Source: Glebionis coronaria (taxonomy: Eukaryota > Streptophyta > Magnoliopsida > Asterales > Asteraceae). Taken from it: DNA of 64,000 bases. Each line of letters begins with the position of its first letter. Within the stretch, counting starts at the first letter, position 1. The notes below the pieces were generated by a model, which had not been told where the DNA came from, did not search any database, and saw only the letters and a program-made list of their open reading frames with translations. Positions 44,268-55,564 of the stretch are shown here, piece by piece. The position numbers were made by a program, and so were the translations under genes. Location of the stretch: assembly GCA_025667525.1 (NCBI GenBank), contig CM046878.1, positions 402,869,275-402,933,274 of the forward strand. The letters are read 5' to 3'.

Positions 44268-46974
44268 TAATACTAAGATTTTTGTCAATTAAGTTCGTTT
44301 TCCTCGACTCACTCGAATTGATCTCAAATTTAAACGTAAGATTTAATTTGTTTTCGGTAAATAAAACTTTGGTATTTTTAAACTAAAAGCTATTTAATTA
44401 AAAACTATTTAATAAAACTAATTTAACTATTTAAACTATTTTGAAAACAAAATTTAATTAATCTAAGAGAAAGCTTTCTATTTAAAATCTAATCAAAATA
44501 ATTAAAGGCAAATCTATTTTTAATAAAAACATAAACTAATAAAAAAAACTTAATTTTAAAAAAACTTTAAATGAAATTTATTTAAAACTAATTTTAAAAC
44601 TAATCTATATTAAATAAAATTTTAAAATAATTTTTAAAAACTAATTAAATAAAATATATTTTTTTATCTTTTTATATTTTTTATAAAAACTGAATTAAAG
44701 AAAAACTATTAAAATACTTTTAATTAAGATTTAACAAAACTAAAAACTAATTAAACCAAATAAGTAAAACTGGAAGTAAAAAAATTAACCTATATTAATT
44801 CAACGTTGCAATATAAAACACAAAAGTAGCTAAGAGCAAATGGTAAGGTTGTTGACTTGTGAACGAGAGGTCAGGGGTTCGAGTCCCCTGACAGACGTTT
44901 ATATTTTAATTTTTATTTTGAAATTAAAATTTACTCAGACCAAATGTGTCAGAGGATTTATACGCAGCAATAATAAGCTCTCAATACAGCAACTAAATAA
45001 GCTAAACAATAAGAAGACTAACACAAAATAACAAATAAGCTATATCTTAATAATCTGAAAAACCAAATAAGCATAAAGGATGAAAACCAATAAGCAATAA
45101 GTAGAAAGAGAAAAAACTGATAAGCTAATAAACTAATCAAATAAGCAATACCAATAAAAGCAGATGACTAAACAACACTCTAAATAAGCAGAATCTAAAA
45201 AAAAAAACTTACATCCAACAGTAGCAGATAAAACAAACAGAATAAAAACCAACAAAAACTTAAGCAAGCAATATTCAAAAAAACAAAATAAGCAGATCCA
45301 ACACAACATCAAAACTTAAACAGGTAAACTAAATAAACATAAACCAAAAATTAAACTTAACAAGAAATTAAAAGAAGAGTAGAACCTATTTGACGAATCC
45401 GTTGCGACGAAGGGAAGTGCTGAACCCCCTTAAGATCGAATCAAACACCAACATCAATCATCAAACATCATCATCATCAGAGTTCGCACCATAAACATGA
45501 ACAGAAACCCGAACAGTAACCCTTTTTTATTTTCCAGTGGGAAAATAACTTTCAGTTTCTTTTAATTTTTTTATTTTTTTTATATTATATTCATAATAAT
45601 AAACACTAACAATAATTAAAAACGCAGATTTAAGAAACAAATTAAAGATTCAACAGAAACTTAAATTGAGACACGAATTTAATTAAAAATATCTTTTCAT
45701 TAATAATTAAAAATTACAAATGCTAAATAAAAATTACATTATTAAATCCTAAAACTAATTTGCAGAAAAGTAAAAAAATAAAAGAAAAGTGCTAGCATTA
45801 CACAATGATTTTTGGGGATTTTTATAGGAGAAACCCTGAAAACCCTCTTGGTAGCTTCATCATTAAGCATTCAATCTTGACCCATAAATCTTCTCTTCTC
45901 TCTCTTCTCTTCAAATCTTCGGCTGAGAATCAATCTAGAGCCATGGATTGCCAGCCTGGATAGGTTTTTGTGCTTCTTGTGTTTGTTTAAAGGTGATGTG
46001 GCAGGCTCTAATTGGTGGGATTGGTATTGGAGGTGTGTTTTAACCAATCAAATGGGAAGGATGAGCCACGTCGGATAGGATTGAGGACCACTCCTTGGTG
46101 TTCTTCCCGTTTTTCTTGGGGATTTATTTCCCCTTTGTGTGAATTACACATTAAGGGTAAAACCCCCAATTTTAATTGGGTATTCTTGGTGTATATGGTG
46201 AATTAGGGTTTGTGGAGGTAAAAGAAAAGTTATCTGTGTTTTATGTTTGTGGGGAGAGAAAAGGGAAGTGGGTTTTACACATTGTTTGTATCGATAGTCA
46301 ATAAAGGGTGGGTGTAAATTATTTATTCAATGAAACAACGTGCGAGTGGGTAAAGTTATTAATTCGTGAGTGGGGATTGGGTTGACCGTAAGTTTTGTGT
46401 GAGTCAAAGTAGAGTAATACATTTGTGATGAGTTGACTGAAAATTTGACCAAGCATTTTGCTTCATCCGTCCCAAAACTTGTGCAAAATATTGGGCTTGG
46501 GCCCAATATGTTTCATTTACATCCGTTTGATAATTGTCAATTGGGCTTTGGCCAAATTTAAACAACTCCCATCCGTTTAATTGATAAAGAAAAATGGTTA
46601 TTGGGCTTTTAGGCCCAATACCCAAATGTGGGACCCACTATGCCCGAATATCTTCAAAAAGATTTAATCCCGCTAATAACGAACTTGATTTCGGCTTCTT
46701 TGATTGTTTCTTCAAAAACGTGTCGGTTTAGCCGGTTTTTGTGAACTTGGGCACACTTTTGGTCTCTTGACTTTGTCTTCGTCTCTTCTTGGACTTTTCT
46801 TCAACATTTGACCGTGAAATCCCGTGTTTTCTCTTCTTTTGATCATTTGTACCTATTTTAACACAAAAACATAAAACCACGCGTAATTCCGAATTTTATG
46901 ATATTAAACACATGATTAGGTCTTGTTTTTCCTTGATTTTAGTGGCAAAAGGATAAGTGTTTACACACTTATTA
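44268..46974 (-). repeat. 5' LTR of element VI
   Basis: 2707 bases, paired with 35528-38240. The inner end abuts the PBS and the outer end abuts ACTAC. Carries the second tRNA-like copy and the same TATA region and terminal hairpin (46953-46972). Confidence 0.92.
44827..44897 (+). other. tRNA-like Pol III-type module in 5' LTR of element VI
   Basis: Second copy of the 36091 module, with GGTTCGAGTCC as B box and AGGGG/CCCCT stem intact. The loop base changed from C to G, still a valid B box. The downstream T run is broken here (TTTATATTTTAATTTTT). Confidence 0.65.
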
Positions 46975-46979
46975 ACTAC
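46975..46979. repeat. Target site duplication of element VI, right copy
   Basis: ACTAC after the LTR end ACACTTATTA; pairs with 35523-35527. Confidence 0.95.
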
Positions 46980-47460
46980 CATTGACCAAACTGATGCGGA
47001 AAGGGGAGAAATTCGTCTGGACTGAAGAAAGAGAGAAGAGCTTTGAAGACTTAAAGCAGAAGTTAGTATCTACACCGATTCTTACTCTCCCATCTGGTAC
47101 ATGTGGATTTCAGATCTACAGTGATGCATCGGGGAAGGGACTTGACTGTGTTTTCATGCAACATAGGAAAGTGATCGCGTACGCTTCACAGCAGCTTAAG
47201 CCTTATGAGGAAAATTACCCTACGCATGACTTGGAACTTGTAGCAGTCGTATTTGCTTTTAAGATATGGAGGCACTACTTATATGGAGAATCATGTGACA
47301 TTTTCACGGACCACAAGAGCTTGAAGTATATCTTCACTCAGCGTGAATTGAACATGAGATAGAGGAGATGGTTAGAGTTGTTGAAGGATTATGACATTAA
47401 CCTGTAGTATCATCCCGGCAAGGCGAATGTAGTGGCAGATGCACTTAGCAGAAAGTCCGG
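46980..47460 (+). pseudogene. Chromovirus RNase H domain (element IV continued)
   Basis: Continues the host pol after element [35 protein letters not shown] (catalytic Asp), [18 protein letters not shown] (Glu), [14 protein letters not shown] (Asp) and [11 protein letters not shown] codons stand in NMR*RRW and INL*YHPGK, positions where relatives have Gln, so CAG to TAG changes are likely. Degrades RNA of the RNA/DNA hybrid in an active element. Confidence 0.9.
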
Positions 47461-48805
47461 AATGATAAACAGCATTAAAATTGAGGAGGAAATTATAAGA
47501 GACTTAGAGCGACTAGACATAGAGATCATGGTACGTGGACAACACGGTTACTGGGCTAATCTTAGAGTGGAACCCGAGTTACTCTCTAAGATCAAGGAAG
47601 CTCAGAAAGATGATGGAGAAATCTGGGCGATAATTCAGAATTTGGAGAAGCAGACAGAATTTCGAGTAGACGCAGATGGTATCTTATGGCAGGGCACGAG
47701 ACTTTGTGTTCCTGATGATCAAGAACTCCGGGAAGCATTATTAGCTGAGGCTCATAGCTCCCCATTCTCTATCCATCCTGGTTCGACCAAGATGTACCAT
47801 GACATCAAGCAGTACTTTTGGTGGAGTGGTATGAAACAGGATGTTGCGACTTACGTCTCCAAATGTCTTACCTGCCAGCAGGTTAAGATCAAACATCAGC
47901 GATCTGGCGGTCTTCTTCAACCGTTAGATATTCCAGAGTGGAAGTGGGACACGATCACCATGGATTTTGTTACCGGTCTTCCGCAGACAAAGAGGAAGCA
48001 CGATGCAATTTGGGTTATCGTTGATCGACTTACCAAATCAGCTCATTTCTTACCGATCCGCAAGGAAGATTCAATCAGTAAACTCGTCGATACTTATAGG
48101 AGGGAGATCATGAGACTTCACGGTGCTCCATCCAGCATCGTCTCAGACAGAGATCCTCGGTTCACTTCGCGATTTTGGCAAAGTCTGTAGAAAGCTTGGG
48201 GGACAAAACTTAAGCTTAGCACGGCTTTTCATCCCCAAACAGATGGGCAGTCGGAACGAACGATTCAGACATTGGAAGACATGTTGAGATCATGTACGTT
48301 TGAATAGACGGGTGATTGGGACGATTATATCTGTTTGGTGGAGTTTGCATACAATAACAGTTGGCACACAAGTATCAAGTGTGCTCCTTTCGAGATGTTG
48401 TATGGTAGAAAGTGTCGCGCCCCAATCTGCTGGGATCAGGTTGGTGAGCGAACACTTGAAGGACCATAAATGATAGAGTTGACTAATGAGAAGGTCACAG
48501 TAGCTAAGCAGAAACGGCAAGAAGCACGGTCACGTAAGAAGAGTTATGCAGACAAGCATCGTAGGGACTTACATTTTAACGTAGGAGATCACATTTTCCT
48601 TAAGGTTTCGCCGGCACGTGGTTTTAGACGTTTTGGAATCAAAGGGAAGCTCAGTCCTCGATTTATCGGACCGTTTGATGTCATTGAACGAGTCGGTGAA
48701 GTATCTTACCGTTTAGCGTTACCTCCGCAACTTTCTCATGTTCACGATGTTTTCCATGTGTCCTTACTCAGAGGGTACAAGTATCATCCCCTTCACATGG
48801 TTTAG
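47461..48805 (+). pseudogene. Chromovirus integrase
   Basis: The zinc-binding HHCC part is [20 protein letters not shown] with KCLTCQQVK. The catalytic core has [11 protein letters not shown] (D), [14 protein letters not shown] (D) and [19 protein letters not shown] (E). The C-terminal GPY/F part is [26 protein letters not shown]. Four stops break it: after WQSL (TAG, 48188), after CTFE (TAG, likely from TGG), after LEGP (TAA), and after PLHMV (TAG). Motifs are otherwise well kept, which suggests recent death. Confidence 0.9.
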
Positions 48806-49035
48806 TATCCACTGGAACAGATTCGTGAAGATCTCACTTTCATAGAAGAACCCGAACGAGTTCTTGACAGACAAGAACGAGTCATGAGAAGGAAGACGAT
48901 TTCATTCGTCAAAATCCTTTGGAGGGATCATACCGAGCGGGAAGCCACTTGGGAACAGAGGAGTCTATCCGGGCTTCTTACCCTCATTTCATATTTTGAA
49001 TTTGGGTATGTTTTCTTTTCCAGTTTACTTTATCT
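48806..49035 (+). pseudogene. C-terminal chromodomain of integrase, element IV
   Basis: After the TAG the frame reads YPLEQIREDLTFIEEPERVL, DRQERVMRRKTISFVKILW and EREATWEQRSLSGLL. This is the layout of the group II chromodomain of plant chromoviruses, thought to guide insertion to heterochromatin. Element I keeps a ruined version near 2840-2930. Confidence 0.8.
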
Positions 49036-49075
49036 ATAATTCGGGGACGAATTATTCTTTTTAGGGGGGAAGAGT
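49036..49075 (+). promoter_or_regulatory. PPT-proximal hairpin and polypurine tract of element IV
   Basis: The same ATAATTCG/CGAATTAT hairpin as element I, then AGGGGGGAAGAGT and the 3' LTR start at 49076. Confidence 0.85.
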
Positions 49076-49926
49076 TGTAAAACCCGCATGCTCTTACCAT
49101 GAATAGTACCCTTACGATAGTACGTACATGATTAGAACTTTCCTTTTATAGCACGTTTACGTTTCACGAACAAGAATTAAAGTATTACGTACGTGTTATA
49201 ACACGATAAGTATTTATTACGTATGAACACACGGTAATTATTCCAATAATAATTATAATCACGAACATGCGAACATGAAATCCTGAACGTAAATTAATCA
49301 CGAGCTAATATTACGTATGTATGTATATTTATTACGAACACGAATAAATATATTAGGTCACGATCGATAACTAAATAAAATCACGTAATTTACGAACACG
49401 AGAACACACTTATATTTTGGACACGAGAAAGGTGTGGGTTACCCTTAGGTGGGCCCCTACCCGCGGATACAACAAGAAACATGGGCTTAGCCCATGTAAA
49501 ATTTACTAACTAGGAAAAAGGGAAAAACATGTTTCATTATTTACAAAATTTAGAAAATAATTAAAACCCTAGTTCTTCTTTTGGTGCTCCTTGGCCGCCG
49601 GGTTCACATCACCACAAGGGGTGATTCGGGTTGATTTTTATCTTTTATTTCTTGCAAGGATCGTTAGTGTGTTCATCTTCTTGATTCCACGTAATTGGTA
49701 TAACCTTTAACCTTTTTCTTTTTATGTTTTGATTTATTTAATCACATAAAATCATGCATGTTTTTAATAAACTAATTAAAAACAAGATTTAAACATGTTA
49801 TTAATTATGGGGTTTAATCAATCATGGGTTTAGGGGTGTTTTGTTTGTGGCCGGCGCCTAACCGAGCCCCAAGGGGGTCTCGGCTTGGCTCACTTCGCAC
49901 CACCGAGACCATATGGTCTCGGTATG
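49076..49926 (+). repeat. 3' LTR of element IV, first 851 bases
   Basis: Aligns base for base with 19877-20725, with about 20 differences. Element VII begins right after GGTATG. The rest of this LTR lies outside the window. Confidence 0.92.
49902..49923. repeat. 22-bp palindrome in 3' LTR of element IV, at an insertion point
   Basis: Half-site ACCGAGACCAT. Element VII is inserted three bases past its end; the presumed 5-bp target GTATG (49922-49926) overlaps its last two bases. Confidence 0.85.
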
Positions 49927-50528
49927 TAATACTAGGATTTTTAGTCCAATTAATTTTCGTTGCTCGATTCGACTCGAATTGATTTCCAATTAACGTTTCA
50001 ACTTAACTTTGTTTTTGGTAAAATCTATTTTTGGTATTTTTAAACTAACTAAAATCTATTTAATTAAATGAAAGCTATTTAATCTAATTTAAAAAAAAAC
50101 TATTTTAATCTAATTAATTTTAAAATAGTAACTTTAAATAAAATCTACTTAAAAATATTTTAAATAAAACTAAACACTTTTAAATTCTTTTAAGTGAAAA
50201 TATATTTTAGAATAAAACTTAATTAAAAACTAATTTAAAGACTTTTATGAAATCTATTATGAAATCTAAACTAAAATTTAAACTAAAATTAAAATTATAA
50301 AAAAAAAATTAAAATAAAAGTAAAGTTAAACTAATTTAAAATTTTAAAGAAAGTAAATAAAATATTTTTTTGTCCTTTTTTATATTTAAAAAAATCGAAT
50401 TAAAGTAAATTAAAATAAAACTTTTAATTAAATTTTTAATAAACTAAAAACTTGTATTTAAATATTAATAAAAACTGCCACTAATGAACTAATCCTATAT
50501 TAATTAAAAAGTGCAAAGTAAATCACAA

Positions 50529-50606
50529 AAAGGAGCGCAGGAGAGATGGAGGGGACGTTTGCTGCTAAGCTAGGGGTCACGGGTTAGAGACCCAGCTCAA
50601 ACAGCT
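50529..50606 (+). other. Degenerate tRNA-like module in LTR of element VII
   Basis: GGTCACGGGTTAGAGACCC is in the position of the B-box arm of VI. It keeps the GGG/CCC stem but has lost TTCGA. A short T run follows. Homology to the VI module is inferred from position and arm shape. Confidence 0.45.
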
Positions 50607-52697
50607 TTTTAACTATTTATTTTTGTTTGGATTTTTTTTTTGATACAGATCAAAAAGATCTGTATGAGTAGTAATAAATCAGCAAATAAAAGAAAGGACC
50701 AAATAAGCTGTAACAGAAAACGAGATAAGCAAATAAGATGAACAAAAAGCTGAAACAAATAAGCTAAAATGCAGAATCAAATAAGCTATCAAACAAATAA
50801 TCTACTAAAAACATAAACCAAGCAAGTAGATAAAACACTACTGAAGTCCTAAACAAATATAAAAACAACTCAAACAGATTTATATAAAACTTTTAAGCAG
50901 ACACTAAATATCCTCAAAACCAAAGCAACTAAAAAGAACATGAGAAAATCAAATAAGAATAAGACTAATAAGCATTTAAACAAATTAGCATTTAAACAAA
51001 TAACCAAAGCAAAATGACAAGCTGAAGATAAGCAAACTGAGATAATCAAATAAGAATAAGACTAATAAGCAAATTCACATAACTAATTTATCTAAATAAA
51101 ACTTATAAAAATAAAAAAAAAAAGAAAACGAACCTTGAGACGATGCCGTTGGGAAGAAGACTGAGGCGCTGAGCCGTCTTATCACCGAAACATCATCATC
51201 ATTCCTTCGAACAAGAATTCCACCCTCTCGAACCAAACAGTAGCCCTTTCGATCCAAACGAACCAACAGTACCAATCTTCAAATACTAATACTCCAAACA
51301 GTAACTTCTTTTTTTTTTATTTTTTTTATCCGAATAATGTCACGAGAACAGTAAATAAATATATATATAAAACGAATTAACCTTTTAAATAAAACAGTAA
51401 ATAAAAATGAGACTGAATTAAATTTAAATAACTTTTTTCATTAATTAAAATTAAAAATTACAAGTGCTGAAAAAAAATAAAAATTACAAGATTAAAACTA
51501 ATCTAATTTTACTGAAAATAAAAATTAAAGAAAAAGCTATCTAACATTACAGATTAAGGGGGTTTTATAGGAGAACCCCGAACCTTCTAGGTTATCCTTG
51601 GTGCCCACGGTGAAGGATCACAGCCATTCATTCTTCTTTTCTTCTTCTCTCTTGATTCCAACGGCTGTGATTGATTTTGGTATCCACGGATTGCCAGCAT
51701 GGAATGGTGATTGGTGGATTTGTGCCACGTCAGGATGAGAGGACCACCTTGGGTGTTTTGATCCAATTCTTGGGGGGTTTAATTTCTTTTGATGTGAATT
51801 AATAGAAATTAACAAAAGCCCCATTTTTTTGAGTGGTAATTTTTTTGTGATTGAGATAATTTAGGGTTAAAGATGGTGGAGGCAGTGTTGTGGGAGAGAA
51901 AAGGGTGGATGGTGGGTTTCAGTAACTGTGTTTTATTTTCGTTTGTGTCGAACAAATATGGGAAAGGGTAAATAATTTGTTTATATTAAAAGTGAGTGGG
52001 TGGGTAATAATCGTGTGTTTGAGGGTGTAGGGTTATATAAATGTGTGTGTTGGTGTATTTGACAAGGGTTGACCGAGGGTGTGAATTGAGGGACAAGGTA
52101 AAACGTTTATAACATAAACGTGTGAGGAAATTGTTTATTTAAGGTAATAAATTGTGTGTTGTGGGAAGGTAAGTATTTATTTGTGGGGTTTGACTTTGAT
52201 TGATTTTATGAACCAAGAATGTGAATCAAGCGAAATTATTTTCCTTAGTCCACATTTCATTTTAGCTAAATGGGCTTGGCCCAATAATGTTTTACATTAT
52301 AAACCGTATGGGCTTTTAGGCCAAAAGTAATTAGATATCTTTCAATATTGGGCTTTTAGGCCCATTACCCAAATGTGGGACCCACTTTGCCCGAATATCT
52401 TCAAAAAGATTTAATCCGCTAAAATAAACTCGATTTCGGCTTTCTTGTTCATTTCTTCAAACTTGTGTCGGTTTAACCGGTTTTCGTGAACTTGGGCACA
52501 CTTTTGGTCATTTGACTTTGTCTTCGTCTCTTTTTGGACTTTTCTTCAACATTTGACCGTGAAATCCCGTGTTTTCTCTTCTTTTGATCATTTGTACCTA
52601 TTTTAACACAAAAACACAAAACCACGCGTAATTCCGACTTTTACGACATTAAACACATGATTAGGTCTTGTTTTTCCTTGTTTTTAGTGGCAAAAGG

Positions 52698-52717
52698 ATA
52701 AGTGTTTACACACTTAT
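52698..52717 (-). other. LTR-terminal hairpin, element VII
   Basis: ATAAGTGT-GTAA-ACACTTAT, identical to VI. Confidence 0.8.
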
Positions 52718-52719
52718 TA

Positions 52720-54009
52720 AATCCCCTACACTTGACCATTGCAATGACCCCATGCAATGCTTTATTTTAAAGTATAAAATTACATTTTTCTCATAATTAA
52801 CCCATTTCGGCCTTTATTACTATCACCACTATTACTACGATGAAAAGATAAAAACTTAAAAGGAGACAAAAGTTATATCAAATTTATTAACTTGAAAGTT
52901 ATTTGATGGAAGAAACTTGTAAAGAAATCTAAGACTTAGAATAGGGCTTTTGTGTCCTGAATATTAATCACCCTCAAGTTTCACGTTCCCCAAACCAAGC
53001 TTAAAACGAGATCATTGAAACCACAAGTTAGCACAACTAACACTTACTCATGTGGTTTAATTAATCACTTAGACCCCCTTATTCCTACGGTGTATCTCTT
53101 GTATTTTATTTTTGTCTTGAATGATCACGAGGATGCATTTTTGACTTATTTCGATAATTTATTAAGGCCGAAAATAAAGTGGGACGATTTAATCAATAGT
53201 TAGCTAAAGGACAAAATCTTTTAAAACGGCTTCTCGAAACCTCATAAAGTTCATATCCTGGCATAACTCGTTTCACGATTTGAGACCTTTCTCGGACCGA
53301 TATTTGGCTTGTACTTCAAACTTCAAATCTTGAGAGACGATCTTGAAATTATGGTCTTCTCTTCATTTTGGTATACATCTTCATAAGGAGTGAAAGATGC
53401 TTCAAACGTTGACCACGACTTCTTCATTTATCCTCTTCTTTATTTAGGATTTTGATATACAACAATCCACCTCCTTTTCGGACTTGGATCTATTTATCCT
53501 CATACCTTGTTAGGGTCTTTTTGGATAGACTTCTCCATGATCTTTAGGGGAGTAATTGCTTCTCGTCGTGTGTCTTGATCCTTCATATTGATTTGGATTA
53601 ATGATCTTCACATCATCTTAGGATCTTTAGCAAAAAGTGAATCCTCATGCCTTGTGAGGGCCTTTTTGGACTCGGGTATCCTCATGCCTTGTTAGGGCCT
53701 TTTTGGATAAGCCAATCTTCGCGTCCCGCTTCAATAAGTTATGCCTTGGCTATGAACTCTAATTAATACCGAGCAACTTTTAAACGATCTTGTGCTAGAA
53801 GCTAAGTAACCTTTTAAATCGTACAACCTTATTTATTGCAAATATATTTATTAACAAGTGATGGGAGAAAAAGTTCATAACTAACTCACATAAGTTAATG
53901 AAAGAATACCGAACTTATAATTAACTCTATCATCTCTCGTTCTCCACAATTTAAAATCTCAAGGAATGAGACTCGTGGATGCTTAGCCTAATAAACCAAT
54001 TAAGGTCCA
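52720..54009 (-). other. 3' noncoding region of element VII
   Basis: No gene. The LTR-adjacent polypurine motif is at 52723-52733. A motif like CCTTGTTAGGGCCTTTTTGGA occurs three times (53510-53705). The conserved block from about 53930 is interrupted at AAGGTCCA by element VIII; intact versions are at 39375-39505 and 56765-56895. Confidence 0.7.
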
Positions 54010-54271
54010 TGATACTCTGATTTTGCAATGGGTTCTAGATTCTCTCAGTATCCTCTCGAATTGATTACAGCTTAAAGTGGAATGATTGTTCTTGGTTGCT
54101 AAAAAGGGGGTTGGTTTTCTAATCTACTAAATGTTTAAATTAACTAAATTATAGACTTAAATTCAAAACAATTAATTTAATGACAATTAATGAAAGTAGA
54201 ATTAAAATTAAAACATAAATATAAAATGACAAAACAGTAAGTATCACTTAAAAATGCTAAAAGGAAATTGA

Positions 54272-54690
54272 TTCGGAAAATTCTTACTGATTCGGAACTT
54301 TCACCCGGAAGTTTACTCAGAAGATTGACCCGGAACTTGCTGACCCGGAACTTTTGGCTCGGAAGTTTATATGGAACTTCACTCGGAACTTCACTCGGAA
54401 CTTTCCTCGGAACTTCACCCAGAACTTTGGTCGGAACTTTGATCCGGAAGTTTATCCGGAACTTTCGTTCGAAAGTTTATCCAGAACTTTCGTTCGGAAG
54501 TTTATCCGGAACTTTCGTTCGGAAGTTCACTCGGAACTATTGATTCGGAAGTCGATCCGGAAGTTTATCCGGAACTTGGTTCAGAACTTCTAAAAATGAG
54601 ACTTATTCGGAACTTTTCAAAATAACATTCATCCGGAACTTTTTATGCTCATTCGGAAGTTTTAACTGAAATCATTCATTCGGAAGTTTT
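54272..54690. repeat. Minisatellite in LTR of element VIII
   Basis: Alternating CGGAAGTTTATC and CGGAACTTTCGTT units, about 24-25 bp together, most regular at 54440-54540. Repeated in the other LTR at 63684-64000. The long frame across it is repeat translation. Confidence 0.9.
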
Positions 54691-55134
54691 TTGTTCATCC
54701 GGAACCTGGGAAACTCAAGAACAGTACGCAGCAGAAACACAGGGGAAATAGATTTTAAGCCAAAAATTCACCAAGTTTTCAACCAAAACTTAAATAAAAC
54801 TAAACACAAATGATATGCTAACCAATAACAACAAATCCCATCAATAAAAACCTAAATCCCAATAACTTTTAAAGATCAAATCAATCAAATAAGAACTTAA
54901 ACTTTTAACCAAATAGATGAAGATGAACAAGAAGAAATGGGAAGATTGATATATTGAATGATTAAGGTTTTAACAATCACAAGACAAAGATTAAACTACA
55001 GGATTCTTGGAACAATAAAAACCAAGATCACCAAACACCCTAGTGGTGTTGGTGATGACTACAAACAAAAAAGAGAGAAAAAGAAGGGAAAAGAAAAACT
55101 AAAAAAAACTGAATGAAAAGTGTGAAGGGTGGAC

Positions 55135-55142
55135 TTTATATA
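55135..55142 (-). promoter_or_regulatory. TATA box, LTR of element VIII
   Basis: TATATAAA within GACTATATAAAGTCCACC on the minus strand, about 450 bases into the LTR. Confidence 0.6.
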
Positions 55143-55564
55143 GTCTTGTCTTTGGTTGGTGAGTGGGCTTTCTCCTGTTCTTCTTGTCTTCTCGTCTTTT
55201 CAGAAAAGTTGACGTTTCCGATTCTGATTCGGGATTTGTCGTTGATTAAATTCAACTCGTCTTTTAATTTCTTCGTTTAATAGACTTGAGTTTCTTCGAC
55301 TAATGTAAATCTTCCATCTTTGGTCCTTTTCTTCGATAAATCTTCAAATAGGCCCAGTGACTTCAAATCTTTTGCATCTCTTGGACAATTGACTTCGTCT
55401 TGAATCTTTTTCTTCCATAAAACCCGTGCAATCCCATGTTTTCTCCATTATCCATCTTGTTGACTCTGAAAACACAATAAACACAAAAACCACGCATAAT
55501 TCCAAACAAATGATATTAAATACGCGTTTTGGTCTTGTTTTAGCCAGAATTAAGTGGTAAAAGG

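Larger units (their letters stand above)
35528..46974 (-). mobile_element. Element VI: Athila-like gag-protease element lacking pol
   Basis: Complete insertion: two 2.7 kb LTRs, ACTAC duplication, PBS TGGCGCCGCTGTCACTTC next to the right LTR, gag, protease with a long C-terminal extension, and a 2 kb 3' noncoding region with repeated polypurine motifs. No RT, RNase H or integrase is present, so it must borrow them. The termini are TAATA...TATTA rather than TG...CA. The LTRs are about 98% alike by eye. Element II has the same gene layout and VII has a related LTR. Confidence 0.9.
19877..49926 (+). mobile_element. Element IV: chromovirus (Ty3/gypsy, Tekay-like) with three insertions
   Basis: The 5' LTR (19877-32298) contains element V. 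The PBS is at 32303. Gag, protease and RT lie at 32748-35527, then element VI. RNase H, integrase and chromodomain follow at 46980-49035, a PPT at 49056-49075, and the 3' LTR from 49076 is broken at 49926 by element VII. Domain order and the C-terminal chromodomain place it in the chromoviruses; Tekay/Del is the likeliest clade. The aligned first 850 bases of the two LTRs differ at about 20 positions by my count. All genes carry stops or frameshifts, so it is dead. Remaining 3' LTR sequence lies past the window. Confidence 0.9.
49927..52719 (-). repeat. 3' LTR of element VII
   Basis: 2793 bases. Similar to the VI LTR at both ends and from about 52360 to 52719, more diverged in the middle. Holds a degenerate tRNA-like module near 50529, AATAAGC words (50700-51070), TATAAAA on the minus strand at 51563-51569, and the terminal hairpin at 52698-52717. 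No gene. Confidence 0.85.
49927..54009 (-). mobile_element. Element VII: Athila-like element, 3' end only
   Basis: Minus-strand element: a 2.8 kb 3' LTR and 1.3 kb of 3' noncoding sequence, then cut by element VIII. Related to VI: LTR ends TAATACTAGG...CACTTATTA, the PPT AAGTGTAGGGGATT, and a shared 3' noncoding block. The coding part and 5' LTR would be beyond VIII. Confidence 0.85.

Noticed and set aside
44840..45031. 63-residue frame beginning MVRLLTCEREVRGSSPL
   Set aside because: Read-through of the tRNA-like module and AT-rich LTR.
54268..54593. Frames of Arg/Asn/Leu-rich repeats, repeated at 63683-63958
   Set aside because: Translation of the LTR minisatellite of element VIII; they appear twice because LTRs are paired.
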